This document shows positions 44,325-52,865 of a DNA stretch of 64,000 bases, piece by piece. This DNA comes from Lysobacterales bacterium (lineage in GTDB: Bacteria; Pseudomonadota; Gammaproteobacteria; Xanthomonadales; Wenzhouxiangellaceae). The notes under the pieces are model-generated. The model worked only from the letters and a program-made list of their open reading frames with translations, ran no database searches and was not told where the DNA came from. Made by a program: the position numbers and the translations under genes. The stretch covers positions 1 through 64,000 of the forward strand of contig PBLG01000011.1 of assembly GCA_002722315.1 (NCBI GenBank), in the 5' to 3' direction. Each line of letters opens with the position of its first letter. Position 1 is the first letter of the stretch.

Positions 44325-45224
44325 ATGCATCCAGATGCCTACGCCCGATTCACCCGCCCTCACACGCGCGTTCTGCGGCAGCTTGTGCTCGATCTCGAGT
44401 TTTTTGTTGCCGACATCAACCTGCTGGGAGTGTTTTCCGTGGAGTCTCGCGTCAAGACGTTCAATAGTGCGATTGCGAAAGCAGAACGCATACAAATTCC
44501 GATCGATCAGCTCCAAGACATCGGGGGGCTCCGTATTGTTGTGGCAACAAAGAACGACGTGATGGTGCTCATGGAGTTCTTTCGTCGCCGCGCCGACATC
44601 TCGAAGGACCTCAAGATTCTCAAAGAGGAGCCGGTTGCACGCGCCTCGGGATACCGATCGACTCATCTCACGGCGGAATTCTCCGGCCACTACTCCCGCT
44701 CAGTTTTCCCTGGGAAACTCGAGATCCAGATTCCAACGATCTTCGAACACGCGTTCAATTTTGTTTCGCACTCGTTGGCATACAAGTCGCCATTGAGCCA
44801 TGACAAGGCATGGCTGGGCTGGTTTCGAGAAGTTTCGGATGCGCTTTTGGCCGTTGATGAGCTAGCGGCAAGTCTTCAGCGAGACGCATACGGCGGAGGA
44901 ACTGTCGACGCAAGTCGCGCTCCATTGTCAGTGCCACTGTATCAGCGTGTGGTTCGGCAAGAGTTCGGCGAGGAGGTCTCAACCTCCGATGCGGTACACA
45001 GTGTTGCGTGGTTTACAGATCGAGGCGCTGATACCGTGGCGAAATTGGAGGCCTTCTTCCGAGATGATGAGGTGATGCGGCTCTGGCAAGAGTTCTCCGA
45101 TTACGAGGCATTGTCGCGCCGCAAGCTGGCACTGACGACTTCCAAAGTGACCTTCTGGATGCTGTTTGGCACGAACGTGTCGCTTGCCAGAGAGCTCCTC
45201 GCCAAAGTCCGTTCGGGCGAATGA
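44325..45224 (+). CDS. RelA/SpoT-domain alarmone synthetase-like protein in a cassette
   Basis: 299 residues from the ATG at 44325, nine bases after attC; an upstream frame extension to 44298 runs into attC. Residues about 35-155 match the RelA/SpoT synthetase fold: SRVKTFNSAIAKAERI, LQDIGGLRIVV, SGYRSTHLTAEF, KLEIQIPTIFEHAFNFVSHSLAYK. These are the order of the substrate-Lys/Arg strand, D-x-x-G-x-R, Y-x-x-x-H and E-x-Q. No hydrolase domain or TGS domain is present. About 140 further residues follow, mostly helical. Small alarmone synthetases transfer pyrophosphate to GDP/GTP; toxic relatives (toxSAS, CapRel) act in toxin-antitoxin and phage defence. Which class this is cannot be told by eye. 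Confidence 0.8.
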   Translation: MHPDAYARFTRPHTRVLRQLVLDLEFFVADINLLGVFSVESRVKTFNSAIAKAERIQIPIDQLQDIGGLRIVVATKNDVMVLMEFFRRRADISKDLKILKEEPVARASGYRSTHLTAEFSGHYSRSVFPGKLEIQIPTIFEHAFNFVSHSLAYKSPLSHDKAWLGWFREVSDALLAVDELAASLQRDAYGGGTVDASRAPLSVPLYQRVVRQEFGEEVSTSDAVHSVAWFTDRGADTVAKLEAFFRDDEVMRLWQEFSDYEALSRRKLALTTSKVTFWMLFGTNVSLARELLAKVRSGE

Positions 45225-45242
45225 TATCTTGTGGTAGTTCGG

Positions 45243-45345
45243 GCTGGCCAACAAGGAAGTCCAACAGACAAGGCCTGCGGTGCCGCGTGCCGAAGTCGGT
45301 GAAACGCGTCCCTACGCTCGCGTGCAACATGGCACGCGTTCTCCA
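45243..45345 (+). repeat. attC-like site 6, degenerate
   Basis: GCTGGCCAAC (45243-45252) matches nine of ten bases of the complement predicted from the start of the RelA/SpoT cassette (GTTAGCCAGC). An 8-base inverted repeat CGCGTGCC / GGCACGCG follows. The right core is not canonical (GTTCTCC near 45338), so the site is probably decayed. Confidence 0.55.
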
Positions 45346-45436
45346 GCCGCGCCTATACTGCTAACCACCGTACGAAGCGGGCCTTGAAGCTGACTTCCCG
45401 GTCTGTTATATCGCTCGATACGCTGACTTTTGAGAT

Positions 45437-46486
45437 ATGAACGAACTTCTGATCACACTTCCGGACAACTATGACAAGATCGTCGAACGTCTGTTGCGTG
45501 CAGACTGGTTAATTCACAATTTCAGGGCAAAAGAACCGAACGGTCTCTATAATCCTGCTAACTACCTTTACAACGTCGAATTTCACAATGCAGAGTACCG
45601 GGCGCTATTAGATCTCAACGTACTGCAATATGCCGTCAACTGTGTCAAGAAAGACGCGATGCGCGATTTGTATCGCGATGCATGTGCAGTGCTCGTGTTC
45701 TGCCGAGCAGCCGAGATTCAGATTGAGCCCGCTCTATCAATATATGAGCGGATTAACTACAATGCCGAGAACCTCGAGGAGGCACTTGACGAATTGGCGT
45801 TGCTGAGGTCACTTGACAACGCAGATGTAGAACAACTTGCTCGCTATGCTTTGGGTGATAAACAAGCGCTCCGGGACATCGAACCAGCTGAGATTGATCG
45901 TAAAACGCTCGGTGCAAAATTGACCGAATATCGCAGACTAACCCATTGGGATTCGATTTATTTACTGGTTCTTGCGGCCGTTTCGACCTACTGGAATAAT
46001 AAAGTCCAACCCCAGAGGAAACTTGAACGCTATCTTGATTGGGTAGTACGCGAGTTTAGAATTTCACTACCATGCATTGTGTATGCGGTGCGATTGTTCG
46101 GTCACAATCCTCTTTCTAACATGATGAAGTTCCGAGTGGACCTCAACGATCATTCGAGACGCGCTGCGATCTTCAATATGACTTGGGATCTTTTTCATAT
46201 AGATCACTTCCTAAAGACCTGGATCGATCCAGAAAAAAAATGGGAAGAAATATTCTTTACCCAAGATCGCATGCTAAAGTCATTATTAAGGCTTGCTATC
46301 TCGGTTCAATATCGGGAAGATATTTCACCCCTATTGAACTTCCTGACACCGTCACAGGCAACGATGTGTAGGACCATCATCGATGGTCGTTCAGATCGCG
46401 AGGACCGTGCGTATGGTACCGATGCATGGTCTCCTGAACATAGGGATCAGCTGATCTCGAAACTGGAGAGAGAACTGTATGATTGA
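45437..46486 (+). CDS. Hypothetical protein of unknown family
   Basis: 349 residues from the ATG at 45437; a weak GAGA precedes it. Largely helical and soluble (MNELLITLPDNYDKIVERLLRADWLIHNFRAKEPNGLYNPANYLYNVEFHNAEYRALLDLNVLQYAVNCV...). Residues about 80-330 alternate hydrophobic helices and polar loops without repeats I can define. The N-terminal segment DLNVLQYAV resembles 'reserved D' segments of PIN-like or metallophosphatase folds only loosely. It sits after the cassette group and before the type III restriction genes, which face the other way. Could be an unrecognised defence gene; no motif proves this. Confidence 0.7.
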   Translation: MNELLITLPDNYDKIVERLLRADWLIHNFRAKEPNGLYNPANYLYNVEFHNAEYRALLDLNVLQYAVNCVKKDAMRDLYRDACAVLVFCRAAEIQIEPALSIYERINYNAENLEEALDELALLRSLDNADVEQLARYALGDKQALRDIEPAEIDRKTLGAKLTEYRRLTHWDSIYLLVLAAVSTYWNNKVQPQRKLERYLDWVVREFRISLPCIVYAVRLFGHNPLSNMMKFRVDLNDHSRRAAIFNMTWDLFHIDHFLKTWIDPEKKWEEIFFTQDRMLKSLLRLAISVQYREDISPLLNFLTPSQATMCRTIIDGRSDREDRAYGTDAWSPEHRDQLISKLERELYD

Positions 46487-46557
46487 GGCCGTAAAATAAA
46501 CTCGCTAACCCAGCCGACGCAAAAAAGCCGCGCGGCTATTAGTCCGGTTACACATAT

Positions 46558-49152
46558 TCAATAATCCGTCGCCGCCTTGCCCGCGTATAGGGCCTTGGCG
46601 TCGGTTGCGGCTTCGACCGCGTTGCGCACGCTTTCCTTTGTCAGGTCCAGTACGCGAAGGGTGTCGTCTTCCATGCGTGCGACGGCTTCGATCCGGTGAA
46701 ATTGATCCCCGTATTCTTCGGCGAATTCTGACAGGCCTCTTAGCTTGGGCAGGGCGTCAGCCAGGTGGTGGCCGTGGGGGTCGACGATGGAGACTTTGAC
46801 TTCATCGTCGGAGCCGTGGAAGAACACGAAATCGGGGCACATGCGGCGCCAGTTGTCCTGGCCGTCGCGATAGGCGATGGCGAGTGCGTCTTCGGAGGCG
46901 CGCGAGGGGTTACGGTACCAGGCGAGGAAATCGGGATCGCCCATTTCCTCGTCTAGCACGCCGAGCTCCCATTCATTGAGCGAGCCGACCGGGAATTCGC
47001 CGTTCTCGTCGCTCATCAGGTGCTTTCCGCGGGTCGGGATGGGGTTTCCGTCCTGGTCTTCGGTTTCCTCGGTGCGGGTGCGCGGACGCTGGATGCTGAT
47101 CGGTTGCGGCTGGCGCGACATGCCCTTGATTTCGGCATAGAACTGCTGGCGTTCGTCGCTCAGGTTCTTGATCGGCTTGCGATAGTCGGCAAACCACTGC
47201 TCGGCCAGCTTGTCGGCGGCGCGGTCCAGTTCGTGCGGCACTTCCTCGATGCGCGCAAGGGCCGCGACCTTCACGTGCGCGTCGAACAGCGCGTCGACGT
47301 CGTCGCCGGCGATGCGGTCGGCGTATCGTTTTGCCAGTTCCGGGGTGAGAATCCGGCGCGCGTCGCGGAATTCGGCCTCTACCGCGCGTTCATCGGCCAT
47401 CTCGGTGAACGTGCCGGCCGGGGTTACGCTGCCTTCGGTCACGCCGGCGACAATGGTTTCGCCGCGCACTTCGAGAATGGCGTCGATGTTCCTGTCCACG
47501 GTCGTCTTGTGCTCGGTGGCCAGCCCGTCCAGGCGTGCGAACAGCTTTTCGTAGGCGTCCTTGATTGCATTCTCGCGCAACCCGTCGCGCGACAGCGCCT
47601 GGGCCAGTGCGGTCAGCCGGCGCATGGGTCGTGCGGCCTTGCGCGGCAGGGTCTGCGACGGCACGTTTTCGAACGCATCCCAGACGATTTCCGGAATGGC
47701 CGGATTGGGCTGCATGTCGATCGCCTTGTACAACACCCGGCGTCCTTCGCCGCCACCGGTATCGCCCGAACCGTCGTCGCCAGTCGCGGTGGTGCCCAGC
47801 AGGACATCGGCCACGTCGGATGCGGTCTTTCGGTTGAAATGCGGCAGCAGGCATTCGACCGAGTTGAGCATGTCGTTTCCCGGCACCCGGCGGGCCAGCG
47901 GCGTGCGCACCATGCGGCCCAGAAGCTGGGTGATGTGGGTCTGGTCCTTGGCCGGCCGGAACGATACCAACACCTCGGCGCGCGGGCAGTCCCAGCCGGT
48001 GGAAATCGCATCCTTGGCGAACAGCACGCGGATTTCGGTGTCTTCCTGCACGCGCTCCGGCGAGATGTGCGGCACCGAAAAACCGCCCAGCTCGATGGTC
48101 TGGTGCTCGCCGAACACGTGCGCCATCGCATCGGTTTCCAGTTCCGGCCAGGCGTCCTTGATCGTGGTGAACGCGCTGATCAGCAGATCGTCGGGCGGCT
48201 TGTTGGGCACCTGCACCACCAGCAGCGGCACAACGGGCTCCTTGATGCCCTCGCGCTCGGAGTATTCGCGCCACAGCGCGGTGGCGTGGCGCACCTTGCG
48301 CGTGGCGCGCTCCAGCAGCACGGTATCGAACTGGCCGGACTCGGTCGGGAATTCCAGCCGGATGTCGTCCTTGAGCAGCCCCGATTCCTGCACCCGCGCC
48401 GCGTCCACGACCACGTTCGGATACGTGGTGCGCCCCTCTGCCTGGGCCATGGCCTTGTCGAAGCGCTCGACCGTGGCCGAAATGCCCAGGACCACCGGCA
48501 CCGGCGGCACGTCGTTGCCGCCGTTGACCAGGCGCTGGACGATGGTCGCGCGCTCCTGTTTTTCGTTGCTCGTGCGACGCTTCATGCCGCGGTGGGCCTC
48601 GTCCAGGATCAGGTACAGCGTGAGGTTGTCGTCCTCGATGGTGTTGCGCAGCGTGTCCCACATCGTGAACGCGCGCGCATCGGGTGGGGGCATGTTCTGC
48701 AGCTCACGATTCGGGTCATCCGGGTCGGCTTCGGGCGCGCCGCGCACCAGCAGGGAGTTCTTGCCCAGCTTCTGCGCGTTGAGGAAATACACCTTGCCCG
48801 GTTCCAGCTTCTCCTGGTTGAATGTACTGTCGATCACCACCAGCCGTGATTTCGCCGCCAGCCGATCGGCCGCGTCCATCAGTCGAAATCGGGTCTGTTC
48901 ATTCAGCGCCGGGTCGTCGGTAAACCACAGCACCACCGCACCCGGGTCCGGCGCGAAATCATGCTCGGCGTCGCCATCGAACAGCGCTTCGATCACGGCC
49001 GCGGCCATCACGGTCTTGCCGGCGCCGGTGGTGGCGGTGAGCGAGAATGCGACCGGTGACTTCCATTTCGCCCAGTCTTCCCGGGCGCGCGCCAGGCGCG
49101 AGAGCACGTCGCCGACCGCGTCGTCCTGGTAATCCTTGAGCGTATAGCGCAT
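46558..49152 (-). CDS. Type III restriction enzyme subunit (Res)
   Basis: 864 residues, beginning six bases after the methylase stop. Helicase domain: Walker A TATTGAGKTVMAA near 40-50, DEAH motif LILDEAHRGM, SATVERFD, motif VI region THITQLLGRMVRTPLARR. The C-terminal part (about 700-864) has PDFVFFHGSDDEVKVSIVDPHGHHLADALPKL, which looks like the nuclease region of the family, although the second catalytic ExK is not plainly visible. In type III systems Res moves along DNA with ATP and cuts when two unmethylated sites face each other. The partner Mod is encoded just upstream. Confidence 0.9.
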   Translation of the reverse strand: MRYTLKDYQDDAVGDVLSRLARAREDWAKWKSPVAFSLTATTGAGKTVMAAAVIEALFDGDAEHDFAPDPGAVVLWFTDDPALNEQTRFRLMDAADRLAAKSRLVVIDSTFNQEKLEPGKVYFLNAQKLGKNSLLVRGAPEADPDDPNRELQNMPPPDARAFTMWDTLRNTIEDDNLTLYLILDEAHRGMKRRTSNEKQERATIVQRLVNGGNDVPPVPVVLGISATVERFDKAMAQAEGRTTYPNVVVDAARVQESGLLKDDIRLEFPTESGQFDTVLLERATRKVRHATALWREYSEREGIKEPVVPLLVVQVPNKPPDDLLISAFTTIKDAWPELETDAMAHVFGEHQTIELGGFSVPHISPERVQEDTEIRVLFAKDAISTGWDCPRAEVLVSFRPAKDQTHITQLLGRMVRTPLARRVPGNDMLNSVECLLPHFNRKTASDVADVLLGTTATGDDGSGDTGGGEGRRVLYKAIDMQPNPAIPEIVWDAFENVPSQTLPRKAARPMRRLTALAQALSRDGLRENAIKDAYEKLFARLDGLATEHKTTVDRNIDAILEVRGETIVAGVTEGSVTPAGTFTEMADERAVEAEFRDARRILTPELAKRYADRIAGDDVDALFDAHVKVAALARIEEVPHELDRAADKLAEQWFADYRKPIKNLSDERQQFYAEIKGMSRQPQPISIQRPRTRTEETEDQDGNPIPTRGKHLMSDENGEFPVGSLNEWELGVLDEEMGDPDFLAWYRNPSRASEDALAIAYRDGQDNWRRMCPDFVFFHGSDDEVKVSIVDPHGHHLADALPKLRGLSEFAEEYGDQFHRIEAVARMEDDTLRVLDLTKESVRNAVEAATDAKALYAGKAATDY

Positions 49153-49158
49153 CGCGAT

Positions 49159-51306
49159 CTATTCCCGGCCGGTGTTGATGACGAAGTTGGTCAGGTACGA
49201 CTCGTACAGCCGCACGGCCTCCACGTGGGCCGGAAGTTCGGCGCACACCGACGAAAAGCCGCGGTCATCGTCGGTGATGATGAACGCCATGCGCACGGTA
49301 TCGGATGCGGTGAGCGCCGCGATGAAATCCTGCGCCGCGTCCAGGTCGAACAGCACGCCGTAGGTGTCGCCCATGTCGAATCCGTCGCCGGGCTTGTCGA
49401 TGCGCCGGCCCTGCGCGCCGGCCTTCAGCCACAGCAGCGGCGCGATGGCCTCGAACGATCGATGATGTGCGACTGGGCGGGGCGCTTCGTAGGTCAGGTC
49501 GAAGAATTCGACGTTTTCGGCGAAGCCGTCAGCCATCGGGAAATCGTCGGTGAACTTGTAATCACCCTTGATCGGTTTGCCTACCGGTGTTTTTCCGTTA
49601 ATCGCGGCTTCGATGCGCGGCTTGGTGATGTGCTCACAGATGCCCAGCGCTTCCCATTCCGGATCGCCCGGGCGCAGGTTCTTTTCGCGCAGCGCCTTCT
49701 GCTCGTCGGCCGAGACTTCGTTGTTGGTGACGCTGATGCACTGGCGGTGGCCGCCATCCTGCTTGTTCAGGCGCATCACGGCGTGGGCGGTCGTGCCGGA
49801 ACCGGAGAAGAAATCGACGATGACTGCATCTATCTTCTTTGCAACGAAAAATCGCAATGTATCTTCGACAGCATAAAGCGACTTTGGGAAGGGAAATCGG
49901 CGATCAGGCATCAATGATTTAAGTACGGCGGTTCCATATTCACTCGCAGAGTGGGATATCTGATTCCACACTGTCAATGGCTGGAATTGCTTACCTCGCT
50001 CGCCATACTCGACCATAATCGCGCCATCATCATCATGGCCCGTTATCACCAAATTTCCCGTGTTGTTCTCAATATCAGCTATTTGCCCAGTAGTCAGATA
50101 ATAGGGAGAGCGTCCCGAAGCGGTAAGAGGACCAAATCGGATATATCCTGCCTCGTGATATTGGATAAAAGTATTTCTCCCGAGGCCCCACGTCAATTCC
50201 CTGCCATCATTACCCAAAGGCCACACTATTAATTCCCCTTCAGGTACTTCTACCGATTCCCTCGAGAGTGTAGGTTCAAGCGCCTTACCAGCACGGAGAA
50301 ATTTTCCACTTTCTGCGTCAAAGAATAGCGGGTAAAAAAGATTCGGCCTTGCTCGTCTAAGGCCGTTCGTCGCTGAGCGAAGTAGCGATTTCCATCTAAC
50401 CGGGCCGCTGTTCATCTTGACGGCACGCAACATATCCGTATTGCCGGGACATATCTCAGCTGTGCCAATGAAAACAAAATAGATGTACTCATCAGCTCGT
50501 GAAAAAGCCCCTCGTCTTGCCGACCCTTTTGGGCTGATAACGGTTGTCACCATCTGTACTTCAGCACTCTCGAATATCTGCTCGAGAAGCAAACCAAGAC
50601 GGAGAACTTCCTTCTCATCAATCGTAACGATCAACACTGAATTATGCGGATTCAACAACCGCTTCGCCAGCTTGAAACGCCGCTCCATCATCGCCAGCCA
50701 CTTCGAGTGCCGGTAGGCGTCGTCGCTGTCGACGTAGTCGTTGTTGTATTTCCAGTCTTTTGCGCCGGTGTTGTAGGGCGGGTCGATATAGATGGCGTCG
50801 ACCTTGCCTTCGTGTGTGTAGAGCAGGGCCTGCAGGGCGTGGTAGTTCTCGGCGTTGATCACGGTATGGAAGGGCTTGTCGCCGCCGCGCTCGACCTTGC
50901 CTGTGGATTTGAGGCCGGGGTAGATCGGATCGCGGAATCCGGCGACCACGATCAGGTCATCGACGGGGCGGGAGGTTTTTTCGATCTCGGCTTCGGGGCT
51001 GTCGCGGCGGACAAGCTCGGCGATGCGCCTTGCCTTCTTGCCGCTGCCCTCGGTGACTATGGATGCGACCAGCCAGATTCTGTGGTCGACGCTGCCGGGC
51101 GCGTTCCCGCGCTCGGCGACAAAGCGCACCTTGTCGCCCTTGCGCACGGGCCGGCCGGGCAGTTCCACCGTCTCGGGCACATGGCGCTCGAAATTCAGCC
51201 CGAACGCGCGCCGCTTGCGGAGCTGATCGAACTCGCGCCGCAGATCGGCCGCCAGCTGACTGTCCTTGCCCTCGACCTGGCGCAGAAGATCGCTCAGCCG
51301 CGACAT
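49159..51306 (-). CDS. Type III DNA methyltransferase and specificity subunit (Mod)
   Basis: 715 residues from the ATG at 51306. N-terminal extra domain, then motif IV DAIYIDPPYNTG and, much later, motif I DFFSGSGTTAHAVMRL, the order of beta-class N6-adenine or N4-cytosine methylases. The stretch between them holds the target recognition part. Bases about 49840-50650, covering that stretch, are clearly AT-richer than both flanks, which are GC-rich like the chromosome: a mosaic gene in which the recognition region seems to have been replaced. Mod methylates and directs the Res subunit encoded after it. Confidence 0.9.
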   Translation of the reverse strand: MSRLSDLLRQVEGKDSQLAADLRREFDQLRKRRAFGLNFERHVPETVELPGRPVRKGDKVRFVAERGNAPGSVDHRIWLVASIVTEGSGKKARRIAELVRRDSPEAEIEKTSRPVDDLIVVAGFRDPIYPGLKSTGKVERGGDKPFHTVINAENYHALQALLYTHEGKVDAIYIDPPYNTGAKDWKYNNDYVDSDDAYRHSKWLAMMERRFKLAKRLLNPHNSVLIVTIDEKEVLRLGLLLEQIFESAEVQMVTTVISPKGSARRGAFSRADEYIYFVFIGTAEICPGNTDMLRAVKMNSGPVRWKSLLRSATNGLRRARPNLFYPLFFDAESGKFLRAGKALEPTLSRESVEVPEGELIVWPLGNDGRELTWGLGRNTFIQYHEAGYIRFGPLTASGRSPYYLTTGQIADIENNTGNLVITGHDDDGAIMVEYGERGKQFQPLTVWNQISHSASEYGTAVLKSLMPDRRFPFPKSLYAVEDTLRFFVAKKIDAVIVDFFSGSGTTAHAVMRLNKQDGGHRQCISVTNNEVSADEQKALREKNLRPGDPEWEALGICEHITKPRIEAAINGKTPVGKPIKGDYKFTDDFPMADGFAENVEFFDLTYEAPRPVAHHRSFEAIAPLLWLKAGAQGRRIDKPGDGFDMGDTYGVLFDLDAAQDFIAALTASDTVRMAFIITDDDRGFSSVCAELPAHVEAVRLYESYLTNFVINTGRE

Positions 51307-51551
51307 CGGCACCCGCCGGCAGCCCGGCCGAAGCCGGTGTTTTCATTGTTTCGCACCGATCCCGTCCCCTCGAAACTGAAACACCTTCAATATCTTGAAA
51401 ATGCGACCAAATATAATCAACCCGCCGGGCATCGCCAGGCCCTGCACCAGCGCCCCCGCGCTGTGCTGGAGTCTATCACGCTGATAAATCCGCTTTCCGC
51501 GCCGAGCAGATGAGTGTAGAGGCCGCGACGCCGTTCGCTGCCCCATGCGCA

Positions 51552-52127
51552 TCAGTGGCGAGCGTTCCGAATCAGCCCGGCTGCTTCTGCGATGTTGAGT
51601 TCGACCGGCGCCGGATCAGTCGCCAGGTATTCCAGCGCCTCTTTCGCCCGCTGCTCGAAGGCGGCTGATTCGATGAGCCCGGCCCGCGCTAGCAGCGAGA
51701 TATCCTGGCGATCATGGTCCTGGAAACGGCCGACCTTGGTGACGGCGAGATCGAGCGGACTCAGGATGTGCAGCCGCAGCCGTCCGTTCCGGCTGTCGAG
51801 CAGATGAACTGCCTCGTCGAAACAGTCTGGATGCCGGAGGCCGATATCGATTGTATAGGTCCGGTCCAGCACCAGGACGCGGTCCTCGCCGTTGGTGTCG
51901 GCATAGCGCACCACGATGTCGTCGGCGAGCGCCAGCCGTCGATTGAAGTGAACATCGGCGTCTTCGGAGAAACGAGCTTCCGAGGCCGCCACGCCGCCGG
52001 CGCGTTGCAGGTGGATGCAGGTTGCGGTTCCGCCTGCCAGGAAGGCATCGACGACCTGGCCCGGCCGAATTGCCTTTGCAACGCGCTCGACAAGCTCCTC
52101 GACCGCGCCGAACAGTCCGGGTTTCAT
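51552..52127 (-). CDS. Nucleotidyltransferase-fold protein (possible toxin or AbiEii-like)
   Basis: 191 residues from the ATG at 52127, which shares a base with the stop of the upstream HTH gene (TAATG). Residues about 25-60 read VVDAFLAGGTATCIHLQRAGGV...SEDADVHFN, matching the Gly-Gly-T...(S/T)xDxD core of nucleotidyltransferases of the DUF6036/AbiEii group. Later, LRLHILSPLDLAVTKVGRFQDHDRQDI resembles the Lys and Asp-rich second part. In AbiE and MNT-like systems a transferase toxin is paired with a DNA-binding antitoxin; the same arrangement here supports that reading. Lying next to the restriction system fits a defence function. Confidence 0.75.
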   Translation of the reverse strand: MKPGLFGAVEELVERVAKAIRPGQVVDAFLAGGTATCIHLQRAGGVAASEARFSEDADVHFNRRLALADDIVVRYADTNGEDRVLVLDRTYTIDIGLRHPDCFDEAVHLLDSRNGRLRLHILSPLDLAVTKVGRFQDHDRQDISLLARAGLIESAAFEQRAKEALEYLATDPAPVELNIAEAAGLIRNARH

Positions 52128-52726
52128 TACACGTGCCCTGTGCGTGCCAACTGGCGAAACCGGGCGATGTCGGCCCCAGGGGCCAGGCCCCATTCGCGGG
52201 CCAGGTCGTCCTCGGTTTCGCGTGTGCGGGTGTCGCCGGCCCGCAGTGGTTCGATCGAAGCAGGTACGCCGACACGATCGCGCAGACGGCGCGCCTGCGA
52301 GAGCAATTCCCTGCGCTGACCCTCATGTCGAGGGCCGCCCAAGTGGCCCATCAACTCCAGCAAGTAGCCGGCGCGTCGAAGCGGAAGCGGCTTCTTGAGT
52401 CGTCCGAGGCGCGGCAGGTCTCCGTGCGCAGCCTGTTCCAGGACGCGGGCCAGATCGCGTTCCATCTCGCGCTGATCGGTATAGGGCAGCGGTTGCTGGA
52501 TGAGACGCTGCCAGGCCTCCGACTGATCGGCGCTGCCCCCCAGCTTGAGTTCAAGCAGTTCCAGCATTGGCTCAGGCATGCGGTTTCTTCCACTCAGCCA
52601 GCTATCGATCGTGGAATTGCTGTATCCGCCGCCCGCGTTCAGCGTTTTGCCCAGAAGCCGCGCGACATCCCGGCGCTTCAGGCCGTGGTGAAGCATCAGA
52701 TGCTGAAGTCTTGAGTTGGTGTCCAT
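52127..52726 (-). CDS. HTH protein, probable antitoxin or repressor of the pair
   Basis: 199 residues. Helix-turn-helix at about 5-55 (RLQHLMLHHGLKRRDVARLLGKTLNAGGGYSNSTIDSWLSGRNRMPEPMLELLELKL), an XRE-like fold with an insertion in the middle. The C-terminal 120 residues are helical and basic, possibly binding the partner. It precedes the nucleotidyltransferase gene with a one-base overlap, and the upstream region starts an AT-rich promoter at about 52740. Antitoxin function is inferred from operon layout. Confidence 0.75.
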   Translation of the reverse strand: MDTNSRLQHLMLHHGLKRRDVARLLGKTLNAGGGYSNSTIDSWLSGRNRMPEPMLELLELKLGGSADQSEAWQRLIQQPLPYTDQREMERDLARVLEQAAHGDLPRLGRLKKPLPLRRAGYLLELMGHLGGPRHEGQRRELLSQARRLRDRVGVPASIEPLRAGDTRTRETEDDLAREWGLAPGADIARFRQLARTGHV

Positions 52727-52865
52727 ACGCCTAATATACGCATTTAATGCGTGTATTTCAAGCCGCGGCCGGCAATCGGGCCGTTACCGTGGCGTCTCGC
52801 TTGTGCCAGGACGCGGCTTGATCGACAATGCAGTCCCGTTCCGACCACCAATCCAAGGACTGCAA

